Assembly: GCF_036850765.1 (NCBI RefSeq) | Contig: NC_089495.1 | Coordinates: 191,845,847-191,909,846 of the forward strand | Direction of reading: 5' to 3' | DNA from: Saccopteryx bilineata | Lineage: Eukaryota > Chordata > Mammalia > Chiroptera > Emballonuridae | DNA: 64,000 nt | Shown here: positions 20,789-30,731 of the stretch, piece after piece | Numbering within the stretch: position 1 is the first letter of the stretch | Layout: every line of letters starts with the position of its first letter | Translations under genes and position numbers: made by a program | The notes under the pieces: model-generated | The model's input: only the letters and a program-made list of their open reading frames with translations | Databases searched by the model: none | Told to the model about the DNA's origin: nothing

Positions 20789-20818
20789 CGTCACTTCCCG
20801 CCCGTTTATTTCCGGGTC
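20789..20818 (+). promoter_or_regulatory. ETS/CRE promoter module, copy 1
   Basis: Begins CGTCACTTCC (CRE half-site CGTCA plus ETS core on the minus strand) and ends TTTCCGGGTC (a second ETS core), with 10 bases between. 25 of 30 positions match copy 2. Confidence 0.6.
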
Positions 20819-20986
20819 CTAGCCCCAGCCTGGACAGCGGCCCTTTGGTCGCCAAAGTGAAATTCCGCGGCTTCTGTGCTCACTCTCTTGCCTCCTGTTT
20901 CTTCGCCCGCCGCCCGTGGGTATCGGCCTTTCCCGGCCCAGCGCGCAGTCGCGGTCCGGCCTCCCTTTGGGCCCGTCTCCTGCAGA

Positions 20987-21016
20987 CGTCACTTCCTGGC
21001 CAATTGTTTCCGGGTC
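20987..21016 (+). promoter_or_regulatory. ETS/CRE promoter module, copy 2
   Basis: Same arrangement and same 30-bp length as copy 1, 198 bp downstream. Here the preceding A makes GACGTCA, closer to a full CRE. Confidence 0.6.
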
Positions 21017-21320
21017 ACTACTGGCCCCGGGATACTGCTCTCAATCCCCTGCAGCCGGCGGGAGCCGCGAGAGCTCACCGGGGCCCAGCTCCGGGGGCCG
21101 CTGCAGCTCCTTCTCGCTTTCCTCGGCCGGGGCACCTTCGGCGGCAGTATCCGGGTAGGAGCAGGCGTCCTCGGCGGAAACGGCCTCTGGGGCTTTCCCG
21201 GGCGGAGGGGCGCCCAACTCGGCGGGGCTCGGCGCTCCGAGCGGAGTCCACTTGCGGACGGCGGGAGCGACGGGCGCGCCCGCCTTTTCGGCACCTCGGG
21301 AACTTAGCTTGTTCTCAGGT

Positions 21321-23870
21321 TTTCTACTCGCAGATACCTAGGACGGGCCATGGGTGGCTGAGGGCAGCTCAGGAGGAACACTCCCTCTTCGGCGACTAAC
21401 CAAGGAGGACACACACCCCAGTTCCACCTTGAGGCAGTTACGGCTCGGTGGCCCTCCGCCCAATGTTTGGCGGCTGACCAGGGTTTGTACTTACTGTGTG
21501 ACCTTGGACAAGTCACTTAATCTTCTGAGCCTCAGTTGCCCCATTAATTAAATAGGAGTGAACTTGCTTGCTAGAACCGTAGTGGAGATGAGATAATGCG
21601 TGTGAAGTGCCATCTCTGCATCCAGCAGGCATCCAGTAAATGACAGCTACTGTTAATTCATTCATAGACCGCTGGGGAGGGCCCGAGTTTGGGGACTAGG
21701 ATGTTTTTTTACAACTGACGTGACCCTCCAAGGCTGTAGGAATTGCTAGGCTGGGAATAGCAGCCGCCAGCTTCTGTCCCCTGCAGGGAGGGAAACGGCT
21801 TCTTTCAGAGTCCCTCGGAGAGGCAGCTGCCACTAGGGAAGCCCAATTTCAGCACCGCCGAGGTTATTTTCAGAGGTTTGGAAGGCCTCTCTCTCTGATT
21901 TTCTCTGGAATCTGGTTGGGATTTGGGAACCCTCTGGTGTTTCACAGCCAGTGGAAGGCGTCTTGGATGTATCTTCAGAACCTCGGGCTTGGAATGAGTG
22001 CAAAGGAGTGGGGTGCGGAGGTGGAGGGGTGGAACTGTTCTCCCCTTGCTGCTCTTAGGAGGCTGAGGGGAGTCTGAGCCCCCTGAAGCTCACCAGGAAT
22101 CTGTAAACCTGTGGACTAGGGCAATGCTGGGACCAAAATAGCTCCTGCCTGTGCCTGTGCAGGGAGGGGGCGCCTTCATATGCAGCTTGGGGAATGTTTC
22201 TGCTTGAATGGGCCAGCTGAGGTAAAAGCCAAGCTAATGCTTTTCTACCCAGAATCATTTCAGTTCCATTTAATGGAGTTTTAAAAAGATACAGTTTTCC
22301 TTTGAGGTGTTTAAAAAAGAAAAATTAAAAAGCCATTGCTTCTTTGACTATAATACTTATCTCTTTATTGATTTGCTTTTCAAAAGGGGCTCAGATTGTG
22401 GGTGCAGTAAATGCTGACCAAGCCTTTTGGCTCTGGGCATCTGCCTGACTTTGTTAGGGATGTTCGAGCGTGCCCCCCCCCCCCCATCAGCCCGTCAGAC
22501 GGGCATGTCTTAGCTTCCAATCCTTGGGTTGCCTGTAGAAAGTAACAGCTACTGTCACTGCACTGTATGGTCTGTTACCAGGCTTTTTGCAGCAAGCATG
22601 TTTTTGGTTCTTGCAGAGTGCTGGGAATAAATTGCTTGTTCTATGCTCAGAAAAGACACCGGCAATGGCCAGCTGTAATGCAGCCTGTATTCTCAGAAAA
22701 TGTATTCAGGACTGATGATGTCAGCTGCTTTACCACTGGACGGTCTCTGGCCAGCCTCTTCCCTTGGCCCTTGAGCTTACATCATAGAGCTTTGTGGTTC
22801 TTCCAGCCCCATTCTGTGTGGGAAGATGTGAATTTTGCTACTACAGGAATTTTTGGACTCAACTTCGCTTTCCTTGCCATAGGGCATTCTAGCTTAGCTG
22901 AACCCTTTCAAGTAGGGCTGTCCAGCAGATACAACGGGACAACTTTGCTTAAAAGCAATGCAGCTCAGTGTTTGAGTCAGGGTTTTGGCATCAGACTGAG
23001 GTTCAGATCTCGATTCACTTCTTCCTAGCCTTGTGACTTAGGATAAGCGACTTGGCCTGTCAGAGACTGTTTCCTCTTCTTTAACCTTGGGGATGTCCTG
23101 TGAATTTCGTTGAGCCTCAGCAGAGGGCCCTTATGTATTGATACTAATCCCTTGGTGAATGGTAATGGTACTAATTTTAACAATAAATGAGTGAGATAAA
23201 TGGGAAAAGGCACAGACCTCATAGTCAGCCAGCTCAAGTTCAGATTGCAGCTTTGACCCTTTGTAGCTCTGTTGGGCAGATTGTTTAATGACTGAGCCTT
23301 GATTTCCTCATAGCATTCTGTGGATTAAATGGGATGATGCAATTGAAGCAGAAAGCCCAATGCTCAGTACATGGCCCTCAATAATTGTTATTTCCCTTTC
23401 CTTATCTTTTAGCATTCATTTTTTCACCTTTTTTCTAACCTACCTAGGTTGGTTCAAGATTCTTCTTAGGTGGGTTTCCCATCCTTGACTTTAGGATTTG
23501 AACACCAGCTGGGCTATTTGGATCCCTCTTCCTTGTTTATTGTTTGCCAATAGCAGACAATGGTGTGGACTGTGTGGTATGATTACAGAGCAGCAGACGC
23601 GGAGCTTGAGGGCGGCTGACTTTGTTTAAAAAAAGAAAGTCAGCGTCTATGGGCACGAGGCTGACTTCCTTGGAGAAACCTCACAGCAGTGTTTAGGAGG
23701 CTTGATGTCCCTCTGTATAAATTGTTTTCAGGTGTACCAACAAACAGTCCTTGTGGCCAGAGGTAGGATGGACGCTTCTTTTAGATAAATAAAAAGTGGT
23801 AAATGCATATGAGTTTTTGTTAGCAAGGACAGTGATGTCTTCTTTCAGGTTACAATGCATTTTCTTTACT
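21321..23870 (+). other. SPATA2 intron 1, left part
   Basis: Holds MIR fragments at 21485-21660 (GTGACCTTGGACAAGTCACTTAATC, plus orientation), 22965-23160 and 23215-23400, a 13-C run at 22473-22485 followed by a perfect 7-bp hairpin (GCCCGTC/GACGGGC, about 22490-22504) and otherwise unique sequence. No coding exon seen. Confidence 0.6.
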
Positions 23871-24236
23871 TTTTTTTTGTATTTTTCCGAAGTTAGAAGC
23901 GGGAGGCAATCAGACAGACTTCCACATGCACCGACCGGGATCCACCTGGCATGCCCACTAGGAAGCAATGCTCTGCCCATCTGGGGCGTTGCTCCGTTGC
24001 TGCCAGAGCCATTCTAGTGCCTGAGGCGGAGGTCATGGAGCCATCCTTAGCACCTGGACCAACTTTACTCCAGTGGAGCCTTGGCTGCAGAAAGGGAAGA
24101 GAGAGAGAGAGAGGAAGGAAAGGGGGGAGGGTGGAGAAGCAGATGGGTGCTTCTCCTGTGTGTCCTGGCCGGGAATCAAACCTGGGAACTTCCATATGCT
24201 GGGCCAACGCTCTACCACTGAGCCAACGGCCAGGTC
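23871..24236 (-). mobile_element. SINE family A
   Basis: Reverse copy (TTTTTCCGAAGTTAG to GAGCCAACGGCCAGG). Its CTCF-type unit is degraded (CCCACTAGGAAGC). Confidence 0.9.
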
Positions 24237-24246
24237 CTGTATTTTC

Positions 24247-24587
24247 TTTTTTTTTTTTTTTCTTTTTTTTTTACAGAGACAGAGAGAGGGATAGACAGGG
24301 ACAGAGAGACAGGAACAGAGAGATGAGAAGCATCAATTATTAGTTTTTCGTTGCACATTGCGACACCTTAGTTGTTCATTGATTGCTTTCTCATATGTGC
24401 CTTGACCGTGGGCCTTCAGCAGACCGAATAACCCCTTGCTCGAGCCAGCGACCTTGCATCCAAGCTGGCGAGCTTTTTGCTCAAGCCAGATGAGCCCGTG
24501 CTCAAACTGGCAACCTCGGGGTCTCGAACCTGGGTCTTCCGCATCCCAGACTGACGCTCTATCCACTGAGCCACCGCCTGGTCAGGC
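24247..24587 (-). mobile_element. SINE family B
   Basis: Reverse full-length copy; target duplication TGTATTTTC at 24238-24246 and 24588-24596. Confidence 0.93.
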
Positions 24588-24596
24588 TGTATTTTC

Positions 24597-26851
24597 ATTT
24601 TTTAAGAAAACATTTGTATTTTGATACTAGGCAGTTAACTCTCAATTAGAATTGAGGGCAGAGCTGTGTCTTCTACTTACCACCTCGTATCTGCCCAGCC
24701 CAGGGTTTGGCATGAGGTAAGTGCTGCGTAAAACTTGCTGAACTCAGGAATCATGGGGTGGTGGAAGGAACACAGGCTCCAAGTCAGAAGGCCAGGTTTG
24801 GAATCTCAGGTCCACCTTTGACTAACCCTGAACTACAGAGAGCATGTCATGTCATGGAGCCTCTGTTCTTTCTCTCTCCAGCTGATCTCCCAGGATTCTT
24901 TGGAGAGCTGAAGAAACTAAAAGGGTGGCATCATGATTGCTTACATCCTTTCCATCATTTATTTCATCTGTTTTATCAAACATCTGTTTGGCATCATGGT
25001 GAACAGAACAGATGTGGTCCTTGTCTTTGTGGAGCTTACTGGGTAATGAGGGGGAGACAGAGAGGAAGCTAGTGAATGAATAAATAAGGTTGATAAGTTT
25101 AGGTGGTGGTTATTGTAGGATAACCGAATAAGGGGATTGGGAAGGTGGAAGTTACTGAGCTGAGGTTGTCAGGGAGGGCTGCTGAGGGATGATATTTGAG
25201 CTGAGGCCTGAATGAGAGTGAGCTGGCTATGGGAAGAATCAGAGGAAGAAGATGGATGCAAAAGGAACATGTGCAAAGGTCCTGGGATAGAAAGGAGCTT
25301 GCCATGTTTGAGGAAGGGAAAGACTGCTATAAGAGCTAAGCAGAGGTCTCACCATGTAGAGCCTTTGACCTTGGTCAGGAGGTAGAATTTATCCTAATTG
25401 GACTTATGTTTGCCTTGTGAGCTCCTCAGAAACATTTGTTCCAGTTGTTTCTGAAACGCTGGACTCACAGGGCAGTGGGTGGGTGGGTGGAAGCGGCTTC
25501 TCTGTGTCCCTAGTTCTCCTGCAGGTCTCACCCCTCACTCCCCCAAACTGGGGAAGTCAGATGAGTAGTTCATTGAGACATGGGTAATTTTATTGACCTC
25601 ATGATAGTTGTCAGGCTTGTAGGCCTTTAGGACTTCCTGAGCTGATTTCAGATCTGCCAGTGGACTCCACAGGTCTGTCCCATCTCACTACAGCTTCTTT
25701 ATTGGTCCCTTGCCATTTCCCACTGCCCGAAGGAGCCTCCTTCACTCAGACTGCAGCTATTTCTAAAGCCATATACTCTGCTCCTGGCCCTGTGCTTAGG
25801 TTACCTTACTGAGTAATTGGGTCATGATTCCCACAACCATGGTGTTGTGGTCAGGAAACGTAGGGCAGATGAGTGTGAAAATGCACATCCATCAGCCAGT
25901 CAGATTTGTCCCACTCTGATCTTACCTTTTTGAGAAAGCTTGGCATCCTGGGAGGTATAGTACCTTCAGACACCAGGAATGGCTGCTTGTCTGTCGAGGA
26001 CTTCTTTTAGGCTGGCTCTCTGTGAAGAGCTGTGTATACTGATTGCATTCAATCTTCCCATCAACTCTGGACTCTAGGTACTGTTACTAATGCCCTTTTT
26101 CAGATGAGAAAACTGAAGCCCAGAGAGGTTGAGTAGTTTGCTAAAGTAACCTAGAGAAGCAGACCCAGGATTCAATCCCTGTTTGTCACCCCTAGGCCAT
26201 GTTGCCTGCCCCTGGCCCTGGCAATATAATATCCCCCAATCCCATTGCTCCCAGCATTGTGCCATCAGGAATATTGCTGGATCTATAAATGTTCTACTGA
26301 CGGGTGGCCAAGCAGACAGCAAGAGTGTATAAATTCTGTGTCCCGGCTCAGAATGTTCTATCCTCTCCCTCCAGGACTGTAAACTGCTCTTAAGATAATG
26401 CAGCCCTCAAAAGCAGATAAAAGCACTCTCCAGGGGCTAGCAGCCAGCATGGTCTCTTTTTAAAATTGCAAATGGGATCATGTCCCTCTTCCCCTTGCTT
26501 TGAACTATTTGGGTACGTGCTTCACATGGCTCTTGGAATAAATATAAAATTCTTAGCTGCTCTTTGGGGCTTTGGGGGACGGATGCTGCAGTTGCCTGCA
26601 GCCTCACCTTTCCACTGCTCTGTGCTTCAGCCACACTAGAGGTTCTTTCTGTTCGTAGCCCGCTCCTGCCTGCCTGCCTCAGGAAAGCAGGGTGTGGTGG
26701 GTAAAGGCATGGACTTTGGAGCCCGACTGCCAGGGCTCTCATCTCAGCTCTGCTTGTGGATAGTTTGTAATTCTCAACAAGTTTTGTATCTTTTCTTTTT
26801 GACACTTAAAATATTTATTGAATAATTAATTTAAAATAACAATAATAAACT
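24597..26851 (+). other. SPATA2 intron 1, middle part with L2 and MIR relics
   Basis: 24955-25400 resembles L2 (TGGTCCTTGTCTTTGTGGAGCTTACTGG), 26030-26190 a reverse MIR (AAACTGAAGCCCAGAGAGG), 26480-26700 L2 (CTCTGTGCTTCAGCCACACTAG). The rest is unnamed. No exon. Confidence 0.55.
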
Positions 26852-27217
26852 GGCCCTGGCCGGTTGGCTCAGCGGTAGAGTGTCGGCCTGGCGTGCGGGG
26901 GACCCGGGTTCGATTCCCGGCCAGGGCACATAGGAGAAGCGCCCATTTGCTTCTCCACCCCCCCTCCTTCCTCTCTGTCTCTCTCTTCCCCTCCCGCAGC
27001 GAGGCTCCATTGGAGCAGAGATGGCCCGGGCGCTGGGGATGGCTCCTTGGCCTCTGCCCCAGGCGCTAGAGTGGCTCTGGTCGCGGCAGAGCGTCGCCCC
27101 CTGGTGGGCAGAGCGTGCCCCTGGTGGGCGTGCTGGGTGGATCCTGGTCGCATGCGGGAGTCTGTCTGACTCTCTCCCCCCCCGTTTCCAGCTTCAGAAA
27201 AATACAAAAAAAAAAAA
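26852..27217 (+). mobile_element. SINE family A, intact
   Basis: Forward, near-consensus copy with a 19-bp perfect target duplication AAAATAACAATAATAAACT on both sides. CTCF-type core on the minus strand at 27095-27108. Confidence 0.95.
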
Positions 27218-27239
27218 AAAATAACAATAATAAACTCAT

Positions 27240-27500
27240 TACATATATTTGTTTCCTGAGGCTGCTATAAGATATTGCCAAAAATATGGTAGCTTAAAAC
27301 AACAGAAATTTATTCTCTCGCAGTTATGGAGGCCAGAAGTCTGAAATGAAAATGTTGCCAGGTTTGATTCCTTCTGGAGAGTGAGAAAGAATCTGTTCCG
27401 TGACTTTCCCCTAGCCGCTGGAGGCTGTGGGCAGAAATTGGCAATCCTTGGCTTGTAGATGCATATGCCAGTCTCTGCCTTTGTCTTCACACGGCGTCCT
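27240..27500 (-). repeat. Old mammalian interspersed repeat
   Basis: GTTTCCTGAGGCTGCTATAAG, GTAGCTTAAAACAACAGAAATTTATTCTC and CAGTTATGGAGGCCAGAAG form a well-known medium-copy mammalian repeat; I do not assign the family. Confidence 0.6.
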
Positions 27501-28016
27501 CCCTGTGTGTCTGTCTGCGTGTCTCAGCCAGTTTCTTAGGTCTCGGTCTTTACACCTGTAAGATGGGGATAGCAGTAGTGCCTGTCTCCCAGGTGGTTTG
27601 AGAGGATGGAGGGCGTTAGTGCAGGTAAGTACCTGGCACATAGGCAGCACTGACAGCGTTAGCTCAGGGCTTTCTCCCTGCTGACGCCTCTGCTGTGACA
27701 CCCTTCGCCCACCTCTTTGCCTGGCATACTCCTTATCCTTCAGTTCTGTCACCATCTCAGGAGGGCTTTTTAACACTCCTCCTTCTCCCCACAGAACCAG
27801 GTGGGGGCCCCTGATCAGATTTTTCGTTTGTGAGCTCAGTTGTGAATAGGTAATACGTGCGAGGTGAACGTGCTGAATGAAGGAGGAGAACGGGGCCCAG
27901 GGCTGGTGCTGCCCCCTGTACCTCGGGCCAGTGCTGTGTTTGGTTTTGCCGCAGCCGCCACAGCTGATTTGTGGACCATTGTGAGGAATGACGTGCTTCT
28001 CATCTTCCCCTTCCAG

Positions 28017-28124
28017 AGCACTTCGCTGGTCCAGGCGTGCACCATGTTCCTGCTCCTAGCCATGTCCCTGCCTCTCACCCGGAGGCCATGGTGGAGATAA
28101 GGTAGTCCCTCATCCTTGGATCAG
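28017..28124 (+). other. SPATA2: SPATA2 5' UTR part of exon 2 with upstream ORFs
   Basis: The pyrimidine-rich TTCTCATCTTCCCCTTCCAG ends at 28016, the best acceptor upstream of the start codon. Between it and the ATG lie an 18-codon uORF (ATG 28044, stop TAA 28098-28100) and a 5-codon uORF (ATG 28088, stop TAG 28103-28105), both before the main start. Confidence 0.6.
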
Positions 28125-28460
28125 ATGAGGAAGCCCAGTTCAATGGATACAAAATATAAGGATGACTTATTTCGGAAGTATGTGCAGTTTCATGAGGGCA
28201 AAGTGGACACCACCCCCAGCAAGCAGCGGCCTGGCAGTGATGAGTACCTGCGGGTGGCAGCCTCGACCTTGCTCAGCCTGCACAAGGTGGATCCCTTTTA
28301 TCGATTCCGGCTGATCCAGTTCTATGAGGTGGTGGAGAGCTCCTTGCGTGCACTGAGCTCCTCCAGCCTGCGGGCTTTGCACTGCGCCTTCAGTGTGTTG
28401 GAGACGGTGGGCGTCAACCTCTTTCTCTACCCATGGAAGAAGGAATTCAGAAGCATCAAG
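28125..28460 (+). CDS. SPATA2: SPATA2 first coding exon
   Basis: 112 codons ending EFRSIK with donor AAG|GTAAGG at 28461. Encodes the first half of the PUB domain. The start context is CAGATGA (weak), preceded by two short uORFs. Confidence 0.96.
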
Positions 28461-30731
28461 GTAAGGTCCAGGGAAGGGCCGTCCACACTGGTCTCCCTTC
28501 TGTTTTCTTGCTCCTTCCAGTCCATCTCGAGAGTGCTTGTGCCAGTTTGATCATATACCTGCTCTGCCTGCAGACCCTCCCACGGCCCCCACTGCCTTTG
28601 ATATAACCAGAATTATCCCCATGGCTCCCCACCTTGCCTGTCTGCCTGGTGTCATCTCTTACCTGGGTCCCCACCCCTAGCAGCCTACGTCTGCAGCTGG
28701 GAGCTTGGAAAGGCAGGCGGCACCTGGGCTGTGCAGGGCCTTGAGGCCCAGGGCAGAGGGGAGGCTTTATCCTGAGGGAGCTGGGAAGCAGGACAGTGCC
28801 AGAATCAGTTTACATTTGAAGAGAATCCTTTCGGCTGGTACCTGCGCAGTAGACCAGAGGGGCAAGAGTAGGGCGGGGAGACCAGTTAGGAGGCTGCTGC
28901 AGAGGTCCGGAGAAACAGCAGTGAGGAGGCTGAATTTCAGAGAGTTCTGAATAGTTCTGAAGGCAGAGATGGCTCAGGAGGGTTTCCCCCGAGTCAGGTC
29001 TTAAGTCTGACCTACAGGTGGGGCAAAAGTAGGTCTACAGTTGCTCGTATGGAAAATAATACAAGACTTTGAAACCATGTTAACACGATAAATTAAAATT
29101 AAAAAAAAAAAATAACTTAAAAAGAATAATACAAGACTAAGCTCTGTTTTATGTACTCATAACTGTAAACCTACTCTTGCCTCACCCTGTATTCAGACCT
29201 TTGTAGAAATACCAGAAAGGAATATTCTCATTGCTCATCAGGCACCTGCCTGTGATCCAGTCCAGTCCTGTTCCTTCACCAAGTTTGCCCTGCTCCTCCT
29301 CAGAGAGCAAAGCTGCGTGCCCTACAGAGAGCCAATGGCTTTGTTCTGTACCTTTAAGAGAGGAGAAGCCATTGGGATCATCCCCTTCCCTTTCTGCGGT
29401 TTCCCGTGCTCCAGTCCAGACTGGGGTGTACTGTGCTTTCAGGCAGTCTTTCTTGTGTGTCTCAGAGAGAAAGTCCCTCCTCTTTGTCCCCTTCCTTCTC
29501 CTAGACCTATACTGGCCCCTTCGTTTATTATGTCAAGTCCACGTTACTGGAAGAGGACATCCGAACCATCCTGAATTACATGGGCTACGTGCCCGAGTTG
29601 GGGACTGCGTACAAGCTCACAGAGTTTGTGGAGACACTCCAGGTGAAAATGGTCTCCTTTGAACTCTTTCTGGCCAAGGTGGAGTGTGAGCAGATGCTGG
29701 AAATACACTCACAAGTCAAGGACAAGGGCTACTCAGAGCTGGACGTGGTGAGCGAGCGCAAGAGCAGCGCAGAGGACGTGCGGGGCTGCTCGGATGCACT
29801 GCGGCGTCGGGCTGAGGGCCGGGAGCACCTGCCAGCCACGGTGGCCCGGGTGGCGCTCCAGAAATCGGCCAGCGAGCGGGCAGCCAAGGACTACTACAAG
29901 CCCCGTGTGACCAAACTCTCGAGGTCAGTGGATGCCTACGACAGCTACTGGGAGAGCCGGAAGCCACCCCTGAAGGCCTCATTGAGCCTGCGTAAGGAGC
30001 CCATGGCAGCAGACATGGGGGATGACCTCAAGGACGAGATCATCCGCCCATCCCCCTCTCTCCTGACCATGTCTAGCTCCCCCCATGGCAGCCCTGATGA
30101 TGTTCCATCCTCCGCCCCCAGCAATGGCCTTGGGCTGCTGCGCGGCCCTTACTTACCGGCCCAGGATGACGTGGATCTGTACACGGACTCAGAACCCAGG
30201 GCCGCATACCGGAGACAGGATGCCCTGCGGCCGGATGTGTGGCTGGTCAGAAATGATGCCCACCCCCTCTACCACAAGCGCTTGCCCCCTGCCAAAGAGT
30301 CCGCTCTATCCAAGTGCCAAAACTGCGGCCTGTCCTGTAGCTCCTCCCTCTGCCAGCGCTGCGACAGCCTGCACCCCTGTCCCCCATCCTCCCAGCCCAG
30401 CGCCTTCCCCAGCAAGTCCTCTGCCCACGACAGCCTGGCCCACGGGTCATCTCTGAGGGAGAAATACGCAGGCCAGACCCAGGGCCTGGACCGGTTGACG
30501 TACCTCCACTCAAAATCCAAGCCCTCCAGCACGGTCACCTCCCGCTGTGGCTTCTGTAACCGTCCAGGTGCCACCAACACCTGCACCCAGTGTTCAAAGG
30601 TTTCCTGCGATGCCTGCCTCGTCGCTTACCATTATGACCCCTGCTGCAAAAAGAATGAGCTGCACAGGTTCATGCCCAACAACCAGCTGAACTACAAGTC
30701 CACCCAGTTCTCCCATCTTGTGTACAGATAG
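28125..30731 (+). CDS. SPATA2: SPATA2, CYLD-LUBAC adaptor
   Basis: CDS = 28125-28460 joined to 29505-30731: 520 codons, exactly the human length. Start [10 protein letters not shown] replaces human [10 protein letters not shown]. The N-terminal half is the PUB-type domain (about residues 7-219) that binds the USP domain of CYLD. The PIM motif around [11 protein letters not shown], with Tyr at residue 338, binds the HOIP PUB domain. Two Cys-rich zinc-binding-like clusters follow (C383, C386, C390, C395, C398; then C460, C463, C472, C475, C480, C483, C492), and the protein ends HLVYR. Known role: cytosolic scaffold recruiting CYLD to LUBAC in TNFR1 and NOD2 signalling, promoting regulated necrosis. 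No frameshift or stop; reading frame intact. Upstream TTG at 28116 is in frame but not the likely start. Confidence 0.97.
28461..29504 (+). other. SPATA2: SPATA2 intron between the coding exons
   Basis: 1,044-bp intron, GTAAGG...CTAG. Contains an L2-like stretch (28690-28880, TGCAGGGCCTTGAGGCCCAGG) and a Tc1/mariner MITE (29015-29189). Confidence 0.9.
29015..29189 (+). mobile_element. Tc1/mariner MITE
   Basis: Terminal inverted repeats CAGGTGGGGCAAAAGTAGG and, on the other strand, CAGGGTGAGGCAAGAGTAGG, flanked by TA at 29013-29014 and 29190-29191. The 175-bp body has an internal A-rich expansion and repeats AATAATACAAGACT. Related to 57063-57179. Confidence 0.85.
29505..30731 (+). CDS. SPATA2: SPATA2 last coding exon
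   Basis: 408 codons plus TAG. Acceptor TTCTCCTAG|ACC. Holds the C-terminal part of the PUB domain, the CYLD/HOIP-binding linker with Tyr338 and the cysteine clusters. Confidence 0.97.
   Translation, partial: TYTGPFVYYVKSTLLEEDIRTILNYMGYVPELGTAYKLTEFVETLQVKMVSFELFLAKVECEQMLEIHSQVKDKGYSELDVVSERKSSAEDVRGCSDALRRRAEGREHLPATVARVALQKSASERAAKDYYKPRVTKLSRSVDAYDSYWESRKPPLKASLSLRKEPMAADMGDDLKDEIIRPSPSLLTMSSSPHGSPDDVPSSAPSNGLGLLRGPYLPAQDDVDLYTDSEPRAAYRRQDALRPDVWLVRNDAHPLYHKRLPPAKESALSKCQNCGLSCSSSLCQRCDSLHPCPPSSQPSAFPSKSSAHDSLAHGSSLREKYAGQTQGLDRLTYLHSKSKPSSTVTSRCGFCNRPGATNTCTQCSKVSCDACLVAYHYDPCCKKNELHRFMPNNQLNYKSTQFSHLVYR

Larger units (their letters stand above)
20560..21320 (+). promoter_or_regulatory. 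SPATA2: SPATA2 CpG-island promoter and probable 5' exon
   Basis: Dense GC/CpG block, no TATA box, 6.7 kb upstream of the first coding SPATA2 exon, matching the usual non-coding first exon of this gene. A possible exon 1 donor is CCGG|GTAGGA with GT at 21155-21156; the exact TSS and donor are not certain. Contains two copies of a 30-bp ETS/CRE module (20789-20818 and 20987-21016). An antisense non-coding transcript may share the island, as in human. Confidence 0.7.

Noticed and set aside
20845..21399. 184-codon open frame in the SPATA2 CpG island
   Set aside because: It begins at TTG, is Arg/Pro/Ala-rich as expected for any frame in GC-rich DNA, and has no family resemblance. CpG-island background.
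22473..22504. C-run followed by a 7-bp hairpin as a regulatory RNA
   Set aside because: Hairpin too short, intronic, with no terminator or processing context in a mammal.
22567..23028. 153-codon open frame on the plus strand in SPATA2 intron 1
   Set aside because: No recognisable domain; its last third is MIR repeat text. Chance frame.
28116..28124. In-frame upstream TTG as SPATA2 start
   Set aside because: ATG at 28125 aligns with the human start ([10 protein letters not shown]) and gives exactly 520 codons.
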